Assembly: GCA_017792465.1 (NCBI GenBank)
Contig: CP051234.1
Span: 2,760,501-2,824,500, forward strand
DNA length: 64,000 nt
Origin: Filomicrobium sp.
GTDB lineage: Bacteria; Pseudomonadota; Alphaproteobacteria; Rhizobiales; Hyphomicrobiaceae
Reading direction: 5' to 3'
Made by a program: the position numbers and the translations under genes. Under the pieces are notes generated by a model, which was not told where the DNA came from, did no database searches, and saw nothing but the letters and a program-made list of their open reading frames with translations. Every line of letters begins with the position of its first letter. The stretch's first letter is position 1. This document shows positions 1 through 8,711 of the stretch, piece after piece.

Positions 1-611
1 GAATGCTGACGCAGGCGGTTTATCCATCGCTGGCGGGTACGGCGGTTTCGCGAGACTTCGTCGAACTCCCCTCGCAGCTTTACGAACACTGGCTTGGCGA
101 ACCGGAAGTGCTGGAACGCTTTGCGCTTCACTACAAGACCGGCAAGCCGATGCCGAAGGCGCTGATCAAGAAACTCAAAAAGGCTGAGACCTTCAACCAG
201 GGTTTTGCAACGGTCGAATATCTCGCCTGTGCTCTTGTCGACATGGATCTTCATGCGCAGGCCGAAGCCGAAGTCTCCGATCTCGACATCGGCGATTTTG
301 AGAAGAGCGCGCTCAAGCAGATCGGCATGCCGCGGGAAATCGTGATGCGTCACCGGCTGCCGCAGTTCATGCACATCACCGGTGGCTATGCCGCGGGCTA
401 CTACAGCTATATGTGGTCGGAAGTGATGGATGCCGACGCCTTCGAAGCCTTTAAGGAAACCGGCAATATCTTCGACAAGAAGACGGCCAACCGACTTAAG
501 AAGCACATCTATTCGGCTGGCAACACGCGCGATCCGGAAGCTCTGTGGCTGGCTTTCCGCGGCCGTCCGCCGGAAGTCTCCGGGTTATTGAAGAACCGTG
601 GCTTTGCCTGA
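1..611 (+). CDS. M3 family oligopeptidase, C-terminal part (5' end outside window)
   Basis: About 200 residues from the C-terminal part of a thimet-oligopeptidase/peptidyl-dipeptidase Dcp type zinc metallopeptidase, which degrades short peptides. The reading frame is open to the window edge, so the first Met seen is internal. The family's conserved block just after the zinc site is visible (YPSLAGTAV, then RDFVELPSQ, then the EHW segment), as are the late HITGGYAAGYYSYMWSE and NTRDPEALWLAFRGRPP blocks typical of Dcp/PrlC C-termini. The HExxH zinc motif itself must lie upstream, outside the window. The next gene begins 16 bases after the stop, suggesting possible co-transcription with the agmatine genes. 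Confidence 0.88.
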   Translation, partial: MLTQAVYPSLAGTAVSRDFVELPSQLYEHWLGEPEVLERFALHYKTGKPMPKALIKKLKKAETFNQGFATVEYLACALVDMDLHAQAEAEVSDLDIGDFEKSALKQIGMPREIVMRHRLPQFMHITGGYAAGYYSYMWSEVMDADAFEAFKETGNIFDKKTANRLKKHIYSAGNTRDPEALWLAFRGRPPEVSGLLKNRGFA

Positions 612-627
612 GAGCCTGGAACGAAGA

Positions 628-1647
628 ATGACGAATTCAAACTCGACATTTGTGCCGCCGGAATGGGCCGACCAGACTGCGGTCTGGACGGCATGGCCGG
701 CGGACCCGGACGAATGGAACGGCGATCTTGATCCGCCGCGACGCGATATCGCTGCGCTGATTGAAGTGTTGGCGGCTCATGGCAACCGCGTCCGGCTTCT
801 CGTCAACGGCGATGAAGCGACCAGAACGGCCAAGGCAGCGGTGGGCGACAACGCCGAGCTGGTTCCGGCCAAGTATGGCGATATCTGGCTGCGTGATACG
901 GGGCCGGTTTTCGCCCGTGGTTCTGAAGGTCTCGCGGCGTTGCGCTTCAAGACCAACAGCTGGGGCGGCAAGTATGACCTCCCCGACGACGCAACCGTCG
1001 GCGATGACATCGCGCGGCTTACCGGCTGGCCGATCCGGCGGTTCGATTTCGTGCTTGAAGGCGGTGCGGTCGATCATGACGGCCACGGCACTATCCTCAC
1101 GACGCGGCAAACGCTTCTCAATCCCAACCGCAACGGCTGGAGCAAAGATCAAGCAGAAGCCGCGCTCACAGAAGCCTTCGATGCGAAGAAGATCATCTGG
1201 ATCGATGAGGGGCTGAAGAACGATCATACCGACGGTCACATCGATAACATCGCCCGCTTCGTTGGCGAGGCGAAAGTCGTTTGTCAGGCGCCGACCGGGG
1301 ATGACGATCCGAACGCAGAAACGCTGGAAGCGATTGCAACGATCTTGGAACGCGCGACCGATGCGCTCGGGCGGCCGCTCCAGGTCTTCCGCATCCCCGG
1401 CGTTGGGCGCTACGTCAATCCGGCAGGAGAAATTTCGCCAGCTTCGCACATGAACTTTCTCATTGCGAATGGGGTTGTCGTCGTTCCAGTCTATGGTACG
1501 CCGTCTGAGGCAGCGGCACTTGCCGCCCTTCAAGAGGTTTTCCCGGATCGCAAAGTCGTCGGCGTGTCTTCGCGCGGCCTGCTTGGATCGGGTGAAGCCG
1601 GCGGAGGATCTTTTCACTGCATCACGCAGCAGGAACCACGCGTATGA
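628..1647 (+). CDS. aguA: Agmatine deiminase
   Basis: Converts agmatine to N-carbamoylputrescine plus ammonia, the first step of the deiminase route to putrescine. The protein is 339 residues, a little shorter than the usual 350-370. The N-terminal PPEWADQTAVWTAWP block, the DIWLRDTGPVF motif around residues 85-95, the EGGAVDHDGHGTIL block, the DHTDGHIDN block and the catalytic cysteine in GGGSFHCITQQ near the C-terminus all match porphyromonas-type peptidyl-arginine deiminase family AguA enzymes. I chose the ATG at 628, preceded by a purine-rich GGAACGAAG, over an upstream in-frame start that would overlap the preceding gene. It overlaps aguB by ATGA, so the two are probably translationally coupled. 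Confidence 0.95.
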   Translation: MTNSNSTFVPPEWADQTAVWTAWPADPDEWNGDLDPPRRDIAALIEVLAAHGNRVRLLVNGDEATRTAKAAVGDNAELVPAKYGDIWLRDTGPVFARGSEGLAALRFKTNSWGGKYDLPDDATVGDDIARLTGWPIRRFDFVLEGGAVDHDGHGTILTTRQTLLNPNRNGWSKDQAEAALTEAFDAKKIIWIDEGLKNDHTDGHIDNIARFVGEAKVVCQAPTGDDDPNAETLEAIATILERATDALGRPLQVFRIPGVGRYVNPAGEISPASHMNFLIANGVVVVPVYGTPSEAAALAALQEVFPDRKVVGVSSRGLLGSGEAGGGSFHCITQQEPRV

Positions 1648-2492
1648 CTGGCAGAACGATAACCGTTTCGGCGTTGCAGACGAGCTATGGTCCGGAGCTG
1701 AAAACGAACATTGATAAGACCGAAGCGTTCGTTCGCGAGGCGGCCAGGAAAGGCGCGCAAGTCATCCTGCCTTCGGAGCTGTTCCAGGGCATTTATTTTT
1801 GTTCGCGCCAGGACCCCAAGTGGTTTGCAGAAGCGCATCCCGTCGACGCTCACCCTTGCGTTTTGGCGCTTGCTCCGCTGGCGAAGGAGCTTGGAGTCGT
1901 CATCCCGATCTCGTTTTTTGAAAAGGACGGGCCGCGCTACTTCAACAGCGTGGCGATCGCCGATGCCGACGGGACAGTTCTCGGCGTCTACCGTAAGAGC
2001 CATATCCCCGATGGGCCGGGGTACATGGAGAAGTATTATTTCCGGCCGGGCGACACGGGCTTCAAGGCTTGGGATACCGCGCATGGGCGCATCGGCGTCG
2101 GCATCTGCTGGGATCAGTGGTTCCCTGAGTGCGCGCGTGGGATGGCGCTGCAGGGGGCGGAGGTTCTGTTTTATCCAACCGCCATCGGCTCGGAGCCCTA
2201 CGACGATAGTCTCGACACCTCGAAGCTCTGGCAGCGCGCCATGCAGGGTCATGCTGTTTCGAACTCCATTCCCGTCGTTGCGTCGAACCGGTTCGGGCTG
2301 GAGAACAATGACGGGACCGAGCAGAAGTTCTACGGCCATTCATTCATCGCCGACCACACCGGCGAGATCGTCGAGGAATTCGGCGCGGCCGACGAAGGCG
2401 TTCTGGTGCACTCGTTCAATCTCACCGAGATCGAAACCTATCGCGCCGACTGGGGCTTCTTCCGCGACCGGCGACCGGGCTTCTATTTTTGA
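1644..2492 (+). CDS. aguB: N-carbamoylputrescine amidase
   Basis: Nitrilase-superfamily enzyme that hydrolyses N-carbamoylputrescine to putrescine, CO2 and ammonia, completing the pathway begun by the adjacent aguA. It has 282 residues, normal for the family. The Glu-Lys-Cys triad is visible: Glu in LPSELFQGIYF, Lys in YRKSHIPDGPGY and Cys in GVGICWDQWFPE. The start codon overlaps the aguA stop (ATGA), the signature of a two-gene operon. The C-terminus DWGFFRDRRPGFY is typical of AguB. Pairing with aguA makes the substrate assignment much safer than for a lone nitrilase. Confidence 0.95.
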   Translation: MTGRTITVSALQTSYGPELKTNIDKTEAFVREAARKGAQVILPSELFQGIYFCSRQDPKWFAEAHPVDAHPCVLALAPLAKELGVVIPISFFEKDGPRYFNSVAIADADGTVLGVYRKSHIPDGPGYMEKYYFRPGDTGFKAWDTAHGRIGVGICWDQWFPECARGMALQGAEVLFYPTAIGSEPYDDSLDTSKLWQRAMQGHAVSNSIPVVASNRFGLENNDGTEQKFYGHSFIADHTGEIVEEFGAADEGVLVHSFNLTEIETYRADWGFFRDRRPGFYF

Positions 2493-2812
2493 GCCTGGCT
2501 GAAAAGCCTGACGCCCGACAAAATTTCTTCGCCGCGACACCCGCGATGCCGATTGCATACGAGAGAGCCAAGCGGCTTACCTTTATGCCTGTCTAATACT
2601 CACCGTGCCTATTGAGTAGCGTCTGCGCGCAGCCCTCCCCGCCATTTCGCCGCCATCAACTCAACAACAATTCGCTTTCGCGATGTTGTGACTGTCTGTG
2701 TGTTGCTGAGGTCCACGAACTCCCGCATCAAATCGGTCGCGATTTGCGGGATACGGAAATTGATTTCGGCAACGAGCCTGACCGATCCCTCGGACAACGA
2801 GGCGCATGACCT
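2493..2812. other. Non-coding gap between aguB and the TPR gene
   Basis: About 320 bases with only short, unconvincing open frames on either strand. I see no tRNA, no strong terminator hairpin and no repeat. It presumably holds the end of the agu transcript and the promoter of the TPR gene. Confidence 0.5.
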
Positions 2813-4189
2813 ATGATTACTGACAAGTATTTCGGCGAGCATTCGACAAATTCGACGGAGTCGATTGCCGCTTTCGAAGAGGCTGTATTCGCGGTGGCTG
2901 CACACCGTCCGGCTCTTGAGCCCATGAAGATGTGCCTTAGCGCAGATGAAAATCTGGTCGCCGGTTTGGCGCTCAAAGGACTGGGCTTGACGCTTCTTGG
3001 AAAAGCCGAAGACTTTGCCAACAGTCGCGCCGTTCTTATCAAAGTGCGCCTAGCGCTTGAAGCGGCCGATGGCGGCACTGCATTCGAGCGGGCTTTGGCC
3101 CAAGCGCTGGAGTTCGCGTCGCAAGGGCAATTGAAATCTGCAGCGCTCCGATTGGAAGCACAGGTGCAAAACCGGCCTCAGGATTTTCTCAGTCTGAAGC
3201 TCGCCAACGCGTTCCGGTTCATGACGGGCGAGCCGGAAAAGATGCTGGCGACGACTTCGAAAGCGCTTGGCGCGATGAAACGCGAGCATCCTGGTTATGG
3301 CTTCGTCCTTGGTCTGCACGCCTTCGGTCTGGAAGAAACCGGCGCGTTTCAGGCCGCTGAAGAGATCGGCCGGCAGGCGGTCGCCATCGAGAGTTGCGAT
3401 GCCTGGGCCGTCCATGCTGTCGCCCACGTTATGGAGATGGGCGGACGCACGGGAGACGGTGCCCAATGGCTGGCAGGGTCTCGACCGCTTTGGCCGCTGT
3501 GCAATAATTTCGGGTTTCACCTCGCCTGGCATCTTGCGCTGTTTCAAATTGAAGAAGGCGAGAGCGACGCTGCGCTTGATCTTTACGATCGCGAAATCCG
3601 CCCGACCCAGACCGATGATTTCCGGGATATGGCCAACGCCGTTTCGATGCTGTGGCGTCTGCAGCAGATGGGCATCGACGTGGGCCCGCGTTGGGAGGGT
3701 TTGCGCGAAATCGCCCATGCGCGCCGAACCGATACGTCCTACGTTTTCGCATCGCTGCATTACCTGCTGGCCTTGATCGGGTCGGGCGACCGGGATGGCG
3801 CGATTGAACTCGTCGAGAACCTGCGTCTCAGCGCCGCCGCCAATGACGATCAGGACCAGGCCCGGGTTGCCGATCAAGTCGGGATCGCTCTAGCTGAAGC
3901 CGTTCTTTGCCTACATGGCAACGGCCGGCCCGACAGGAACTTCGGAGATCTCGCTTTGGAGCTCAACGCGATTGGCGGGAGCCGGGCGCAGCGCGATGTC
4001 TTTGTGCGCACGTTGATGCTATCGGCGGCTGAGAGCGGTTCGGCTGACGCCTATGCCGCAGTCAAGCGCGTCCGGAGCCTGTTAAAAAGCGAAGACAGTT
4101 TTGTTAGGTTGGCCGACGCTCGACTGGGCCGCTCTGAGAGATCTCCTGCCGGTGGTCAATTTCAGGGTCTTGGGGCTCGCTTCGCCTGA
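2813..4189 (+). CDS. TTC38-like tetratricopeptide-repeat protein
   Basis: A 458-residue protein resembling bacterial homologues of TPR protein 38. The centre carries the conserved blocks of this family: GYGFVLGLHAFGLEETG, an AEEIGRQAV segment, WAVHAVAHVMEMGGR around residue 200, and NNFGFHLAWHLALF. These suggest paired alpha-helices throughout, with no signal peptide or membrane span, so it is likely cytosolic. The molecular function of the family is not established. Single gene, about 320 bases after aguB and 60 bases before the OpgC-like gene. The ATG at 2813 is the natural start; no strong ribosome-binding site is evident. Confidence 0.75.
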   Translation: MITDKYFGEHSTNSTESIAAFEEAVFAVAAHRPALEPMKMCLSADENLVAGLALKGLGLTLLGKAEDFANSRAVLIKVRLALEAADGGTAFERALAQALEFASQGQLKSAALRLEAQVQNRPQDFLSLKLANAFRFMTGEPEKMLATTSKALGAMKREHPGYGFVLGLHAFGLEETGAFQAAEEIGRQAVAIESCDAWAVHAVAHVMEMGGRTGDGAQWLAGSRPLWPLCNNFGFHLAWHLALFQIEEGESDAALDLYDREIRPTQTDDFRDMANAVSMLWRLQQMGIDVGPRWEGLREIAHARRTDTSYVFASLHYLLALIGSGDRDGAIELVENLRLSAAANDDQDQARVADQVGIALAEAVLCLHGNGRPDRNFGDLALELNAIGGSRAQRDVFVRTLMLSAAESGSADAYAAVKRVRSLLKSEDSFVRLADARLGRSERSPAGGQFQGLGARFA

Positions 4190-4252
4190 GCGGACCTCGA
4201 AAAGCTGCAAGCCTTATGGGCGTTCGACACGTTTTGAAACCTGCCATTTGAA

Positions 4253-5572
4253 ATGGCGTTCGATACTTCAGCGCAGGGTGCTGCCAATTTGTCTACACAT
4301 ACCAGCCAGACCGGGAGCGGACTAAGCTCTCATCCTCCAGCAACCCCCGCACGGCGGCAGCGTGACATCCGTCTCGATTTTTTTCGCGGGCTGGGGATGT
4401 TCATCATCTTCATCGCGCACCTGCCTTTCAATGGCTGGCGCGAATTTATTCCGGCCAGATTCGGCTTTTCGGATGCCACTGAGATCTTCGTTTTCTGCTC
4501 GGGGATGGCGTCTGCCATCGCCTTCGGCCGGCTCTTCGAAGAGCGCGGTTTTGTCGTTGGGACGTCGCGGATCGCCTATCGCTGCTGGCAGGTTTATTGG
4601 GCGCACATTTCAATCGTGTTCCTCGTCACTGCGACGATGATCGCGTTCGACCGGTGGCTCGGCACTGGCGGCGAATACCTGCGCGGTATCAATCTCGTGC
4701 ACCTGGTGGAAGGCGACAGCGCCGCCAACCTGCTCGGGCTATTCACGCTGACGTACGTCCCGAACCTCTTCGATATCCTGCCGATGTATCTCGTCATCCT
4801 GGCGATGCTGCCCATCGTCATGGCGTTGCGGCGGCTGGGGCGGATTTACGTTTTCGCTGCGATGGGCATTCTTTGGCTTTTGGCAACGACGGGACAGATC
4901 AACCTGCCGGCCGAACCGTGGACCGACCGCGTCTGGTTCTTCAATCCATTTGCCTGGCAGCTCGTCTTCTTCACGGGCTTTGCTTTCATCCGCGGATGGA
5001 TCCCCCCTCCACCCGTTGACCGCAGGGCGATGATTGCAGCCGCAGTATTCTTGATTGCGACGATCCCGTTGGCGCACAGCTGGTTTCTCACCAATTTCCA
5101 AATCTTTGCTGACGCCCGGAATTTTCTTGCGCCGCTTCTGGCGAAAACCGGGTTTGGCATCCTGCGTTACGCTCACTTCCTGTGCTTGGCTTATCTGGCG
5201 TATGCGCTGGCCGGGCCCGGCGGGCAAAACCTCCTCGCGTTCAAGGGGCCGACCGTCAAGATCATCTGCAAGGTCGGCCAGCAGGCGCTTGGGGTTTATC
5301 TTGCCGGGCAATTCCTGGCGATGATCGGCGGGATTTATCTCAACGAACTTGGCCATACCGTCTTCAACACGGCTCTCGTCAACATCGTCGGGATCGCTGC
5401 GCTGATTGGGGTTGCCTATACGGTGTCGTACTTCAAGTCGGCGCCGTGGAATTCACCGTCGGCAAAGGCTCAGAGTTATCAATCGAGCAAGCCGACGGTC
5501 GGGACGACTTCCGAGGACTCCTCTTCGGCGGCTAAGATCGGCGACCGGCAGGCGAGACAGCCAGCGGAATAA
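4253..5572 (+). CDS. opgC: OpgC-family membrane protein (periplasmic glucan acyl transfer)
   Basis: A 439-residue polytopic membrane protein. After a hydrophilic N-terminus (about 35 residues) comes RDIRLDFFRGLGMFIIFIAHL, then FSDATEIFVFCSGM, the hallmark blocks of OpgC-type acyltransferases, which in E. coli and Rhizobium relatives add succinyl groups to osmoregulated periplasmic glucans. About ten hydrophobic segments follow, and the last 45 residues are a Ser/Ala-rich cytoplasmic tail. No glucan synthesis genes are adjacent, so the substrate is inferred from family. It converges on the Sco operon, with 71 bases between stops. Confidence 0.85.
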   Translation: MAFDTSAQGAANLSTHTSQTGSGLSSHPPATPARRQRDIRLDFFRGLGMFIIFIAHLPFNGWREFIPARFGFSDATEIFVFCSGMASAIAFGRLFEERGFVVGTSRIAYRCWQVYWAHISIVFLVTATMIAFDRWLGTGGEYLRGINLVHLVEGDSAANLLGLFTLTYVPNLFDILPMYLVILAMLPIVMALRRLGRIYVFAAMGILWLLATTGQINLPAEPWTDRVWFFNPFAWQLVFFTGFAFIRGWIPPPPVDRRAMIAAAVFLIATIPLAHSWFLTNFQIFADARNFLAPLLAKTGFGILRYAHFLCLAYLAYALAGPGGQNLLAFKGPTVKIICKVGQQALGVYLAGQFLAMIGGIYLNELGHTVFNTALVNIVGIAALIGVAYTVSYFKSAPWNSPSAKAQSYQSSKPTVGTTSEDSSSAAKIGDRQARQPAE

Positions 5573-5643
5573 AATCCCCGAAAGGGTTTACCGCACGAGA
5601 AGAGCGTTCGCCGGATGAAAAGATGGCGGAGCCTATTCCAAGC

Positions 5644-6318
5644 TTACCGCTTGCCGGCGATGTAGTCGGTGACAAGTTCGGCAACGCGTTCGGGTGAGAG
5701 GACCGGCGGGAACAGCGTCTTGAATGTGCCGTCGGGTGCGAGGAGATAAATGTAGGACCCGTGGCTGTAGACGTCGCCGTAGTCGGGGTGCGTGAAGACG
5801 ACTTTTCTCTCCACCTGGAAGGCGCGATAGGCAGCCTCCAAGGCGTCGTTCGACCCGGTCAGACCGATCAGCCGCTTGTGGTGCTTCTTGCTGGCGGCTT
5901 TCAACGCATCCGCGGTATCGCGTTCTGGATCGACGGTGATCATCACCGGCGTGACGATTTCCCCCTTCGCTTCCAGCCGTTCGGTGACTTCGGCCATGCG
6001 CGGCAGAACGACGGAGCAAATGGCCTGGCAGTTGGCATAGCCGAAGAACAATAATTGATAGTGGCCGTCGGGGTCTTTGGAGGTTCGGTGCGCGCCGTAT
6101 TGATCGACAAGGTCGTAGTCACCGCCCTTGATCGTTGGGAAGCCGGGCGTATTGGCAGCTGTGGCCAGAGCGTTGGCGGTTGCCGCTGGTTTGGCGTCGC
6201 CAGCGTGATTGGCATGACTGGAGCCGCCGTGGGCGGCGGCCGCGCCGGCTAGCGCCAGCATCGAACCAGCGCAGACCGTGAGCAGGAACCCATTGCGGGC
6301 TGGAGTGCGCATTGGCAT
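5644..6318 (-). CDS. Sco1/SenC family copper-chaperone-like protein
   Basis: A 224-residue exported thioredoxin-fold protein. An N-terminal signal sequence (hydrophobic core about residues 10-25, AAAAHG) is followed by a His-rich linker (HGGSSHANH). The Sco copper-binding CxxxC is present as CQAIC in the YANCQAICSVVLPRMAEV block, with the distal copper-ligand His in SHGSYIYLL. Sco proteins deliver copper to the CuA site of cytochrome oxidase or nitrous oxide reductase, or act as periplasmic thiol reductases. The start at 6318 overlaps the upstream stop as TGATG, so it is the third gene of a coupled three-gene unit. No oxidase gene is adjacent. Confidence 0.9.
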   Translation of the reverse strand: MPMRTPARNGFLLTVCAGSMLALAGAAAAHGGSSHANHAGDAKPAATANALATAANTPGFPTIKGGDYDLVDQYGAHRTSKDPDGHYQLLFFGYANCQAICSVVLPRMAEVTERLEAKGEIVTPVMITVDPERDTADALKAASKKHHKRLIGLTGSNDALEAAYRAFQVERKVVFTHPDYGDVYSHGSYIYLLAPDGTFKTLFPPVLSPERVAELVTDYIAGKR

Positions 6319-6920
6319 CACTGGTTCTCCGCGCGCCATTTTTCGTCCACCTCATGGCCGAGGCCGAAATATCCGTTCTTTTCGATCTGTTTCACGACCC
6401 GCGGATCGCGGCGATACCACGGGCCTTCTCCCTGGCTATCGGGATTGCGCTTGTTCCAGGCGGCGGTCCATTTATCGGCCTTTGTCCATTCGGCTTCGCC
6501 TTTGTTTCGGATGAACTGGAGCATGTAGACCTGAGCGGCAACGCCGGGGTCTTCGCCGATCATCAAGCCATCGACATCGACCTCCTTGTTGCAATAGGGC
6601 AGGAGGTCTTCGACCGGGCCGTTGAATTCGAACTGAGCGTTCTTCGAAACGAGGACGAGCTTGTTGTCGCTGGCGCGGACAATCCCGAGGTTTCTATTTC
6701 CAGCGCCGCAGTCGGCAGGGCAGTCTCCGGAAAGTTCGCAAAGGACATCGACAACTTTGCCGGAGAAGGTCGCTTTTTTCTCTCCGACGAGGCCGAATTC
6801 TTCGGCCTTGCTGCCTTTGGAAAAATCTTCCGCAACCGCGGCCGGAGTCGATACGACACCAAGTCCAAGAGCAGCGATAACAATAGCGGCTATGTGCTTT
6901 GAGCCCATTTTTGTCTCCAT
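6318..6920 (-). CDS. Secreted Cys-containing protein of unknown function, middle gene of Sco unit
   Basis: About 200 residues with a clear signal peptide (hydrophobic stretch ending near PAAVAED). The mature part begins with a KVVDVLCELSGDCPADCGAG block and a following KLVLVSKN strand. This looks like a diverged copy of the conserved block in the upstream gene (KGEIIDTWCYLSG, then CALWC). The C-terminal half is charged and Trp-rich (GPWYRRDPRVVKQIEKNGYFG). I do not recognise a named domain. Both ends overlap neighbours (TGATG at 6918-6922 and again at its stop), so the three proteins are likely made together in the periplasm, perhaps for copper or thiol chemistry. An in-frame GTG at 6923 is an alternative start. 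Confidence 0.7.
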   Translation of the reverse strand: METKMGSKHIAAIVIAALGLGVVSTPAAVAEDFSKGSKAEEFGLVGEKKATFSGKVVDVLCELSGDCPADCGAGNRNLGIVRASDNKLVLVSKNAQFEFNGPVEDLLPYCNKEVDVDGLMIGEDPGVAAQVYMLQFIRNKGEAEWTKADKWTAAWNKRNPDSQGEGPWYRRDPRVVKQIEKNGYFGLGHEVDEKWRAENQ

Positions 6921-7405
6921 CACTGCTTTTCAGGAATTGCAAAACCGGGAACGGGACCGAAATCCTCGTGGTTCTTGTTCGTGATGCCGTCGTTCGCCAC
7001 GACGTTCTCAACGACCAGATAATTCACGCCGTCGCGGACGTAATGAACTCCTTTTGCGAGAATGACGTCGCTTTGGATTTCCATGAGGGTGTCGGTCTTG
7101 GCGAGAGCGTCTTCACCTTTGACCTTGAGGACCATGTATACGGTTCCGTCTTCGGCGCGTACGCCAACCGGAATTCCGCCAGCGGCGCACCAGAGCGCGC
7201 AGGTGTGGTGGGCGGTTCCGACGACGGCATCAGGGCCGCCCATGACGCCCGATAGGTAGCACCAGGTATCGATGATTTCGCCTTTGATCTCGATGGGCTC
7301 GCCTGCGTTGGCAGCGCGTGCAGAGCTCGCTGAAAGGCCTGTGAAAGTGCCAATGGCTGGCGCTATGACCGCCAGGCAAAGCGATGCGACCTGCAGTATC
7401 TTCAT
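6920..7405 (-). CDS. Secreted Cys-containing protein of unknown function, first gene of Sco unit
   Basis: About 161 residues starting at the ATG at 7405. I preferred it because a typical signal peptide (ILQVASLCLAVIAPAIGTF) follows at once; longer in-frame starts exist upstream. The mature domain has KGEIIDTWCYLSGVMGG, GTAHHTCALWCAAGG and a repeated beta-strand pattern (VYMVLKV, ESDVILAKGVHYV-type), suggesting a small beta-barrel with three conserved Cys and two His. Function unknown. It lies directly upstream of a paralogue-like secreted protein and a Sco protein, so a role in metal delivery or redox is a reasonable inference, not a demonstrated one. Confidence 0.7.
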   Translation of the reverse strand: MKILQVASLCLAVIAPAIGTFTGLSASSARAANAGEPIEIKGEIIDTWCYLSGVMGGPDAVVGTAHHTCALWCAAGGIPVGVRAEDGTVYMVLKVKGEDALAKTDTLMEIQSDVILAKGVHYVRDGVNYLVVENVVANDGITNKNHEDFGPVPGFAIPEKQ

Positions 7406-7640
7406 GTCCGAAACCTTTGCATTAAGAAAATCGGCTGGGATAATCCGGCGTCTCAAAAACGTGGGCAAGCTAGCTGGTTGCTATTGAGGCCACTAGAAAA
7501 CTCGTCTGACAAATGCGTGAGAACGCTTGAACTACTTGTCGTCTGCCGCGCGTTCAATGGCGAGTGTCGACCGACGACGCGGCAAGTTGCAAGCAGTTTG
7601 GTTTGTGTAGGAGCGCGGCTTTGTTCACCTCGGCGTTTGC

Positions 7641-8549
7641 TCAGCGGTCGCCGGGCCAAGCGTATTTCCCGCTGCTGTAGCTGCCGTAGGTTTGGGTCTT
7701 GCGTCGCGGACGTGCCTTCCGGCGCCGGATGGGCCGGCGTTTAATTTTTGAATACCGGTGCGCCGAGACGGAGGTCGGGGGAGGTTCTTGTATACTCGCC
7801 AGAGATTGTTCGGACGGCGCTGGCTCGGAGGAGAGCTGTTCGGCGATGCCATCGGTCGGTGCCGTTGCTCGATCTTCGACTGACCGATCTGAGACGGGTT
7901 CGTCATCACGTCGTTGCCAAGCTTCGGAGCGTGCGAGTGCTTCCAATCTCAAGCGGTCTTCGCGCTGAGCGGCAATGCGCAGCGCTTCTTCGCGGTAGGC
8001 GTAGCGGTTGTGGCGCGCGCGTTCGGACGCCGACCACGGCATCGGCCGGCAGGAGCAGCCATCGATTAGCGTTTTTCGATAGACGAATGCGCTCGGCATC
8101 TCATCGTAGCGGCGTCCTTGCAAATCGACCATTTCTTCAATCTCGGTCGAGTTCTTTGGGAGATAGAATAGCTTGGCGCCGCGGCACCGGTTTTGACACT
8201 TCTGCTCGGCTTCCTCGAAGTTGCTTCGCGAAGCCGAGCTTTCGATGGGGAAGTAATAGCCATCGCACTGGCGCACGCAGTAGGTTCGGTAATGGCCGCT
8301 GCGCGAAAGCCTGCGCTTTTCATAGGGCTGAAACGGCTTGGCGAGATAAGGGCTGGCCCGTGAGATGCTCGCCGGTGAAGGTTCGACGATGACAGGGGCA
8401 GGCGCAGGGCGCGGCCTTGCTGGAGCACTGCTGAACAGATTGCCAAACAGGTTCTGAAGCAAGGACTGGGCGTGTGCGCCAGGTGCCGAAACACCTAGCA
8501 ACGACAACGCCATCGCTGCGCAGAGGCAGGAATTCAGATGGAAACGCAT
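7641..8549 (-). CDS. DUF2865 domain-containing secreted protein (copy 1)
   Basis: A 302-residue exported protein: signal peptide to about residue 27 (GAHAQ), a Pro/Ala-rich linker, then the DUF2865 core (YRTYCVRQCDGYYFPI, CQNRCRGAKLFYLP, and CSCRPMPW near residue 170) with regularly spaced cysteines. The C-terminal third is Arg-rich and low in complexity. Such proteins are common in Hyphomicrobiales, and their function is unknown. A second gene of the same family follows on the same strand upstream (8712-9938), so this is a local duplication with divergence. The start is the ATG at 8549 directly before the signal peptide. Confidence 0.8.
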   Translation of the reverse strand: MRFHLNSCLCAAMALSLLGVSAPGAHAQSLLQNLFGNLFSSAPARPRPAPAPVIVEPSPASISRASPYLAKPFQPYEKRRLSRSGHYRTYCVRQCDGYYFPIESSASRSNFEEAEQKCQNRCRGAKLFYLPKNSTEIEEMVDLQGRRYDEMPSAFVYRKTLIDGCSCRPMPWSASERARHNRYAYREEALRIAAQREDRLRLEALARSEAWQRRDDEPVSDRSVEDRATAPTDGIAEQLSSEPAPSEQSLASIQEPPPTSVSAHRYSKIKRRPIRRRKARPRRKTQTYGSYSSGKYAWPGDR

Positions 8550-8711
8550 AACTCGATCGTCGGACGCGGGAACTGAGAACTTGAGAGACTATCGTCCGAT
8601 AAAGCGAAGAATTACTGAACGCCGGACAAATTTCAGGACGGTTGGGCCTTTGGGAATTCAGGCCGGAAATCCGGGCGAAATTGCTGAATGGGAGGCTGAG
8701 CACTTCTCGCG

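Noticed and set aside
637-1617. 326-codon minus-strand frame opposite aguA
   Set aside because: Antisense to a gene with all agmatine deiminase motifs; no ribosome-binding site and no family match.
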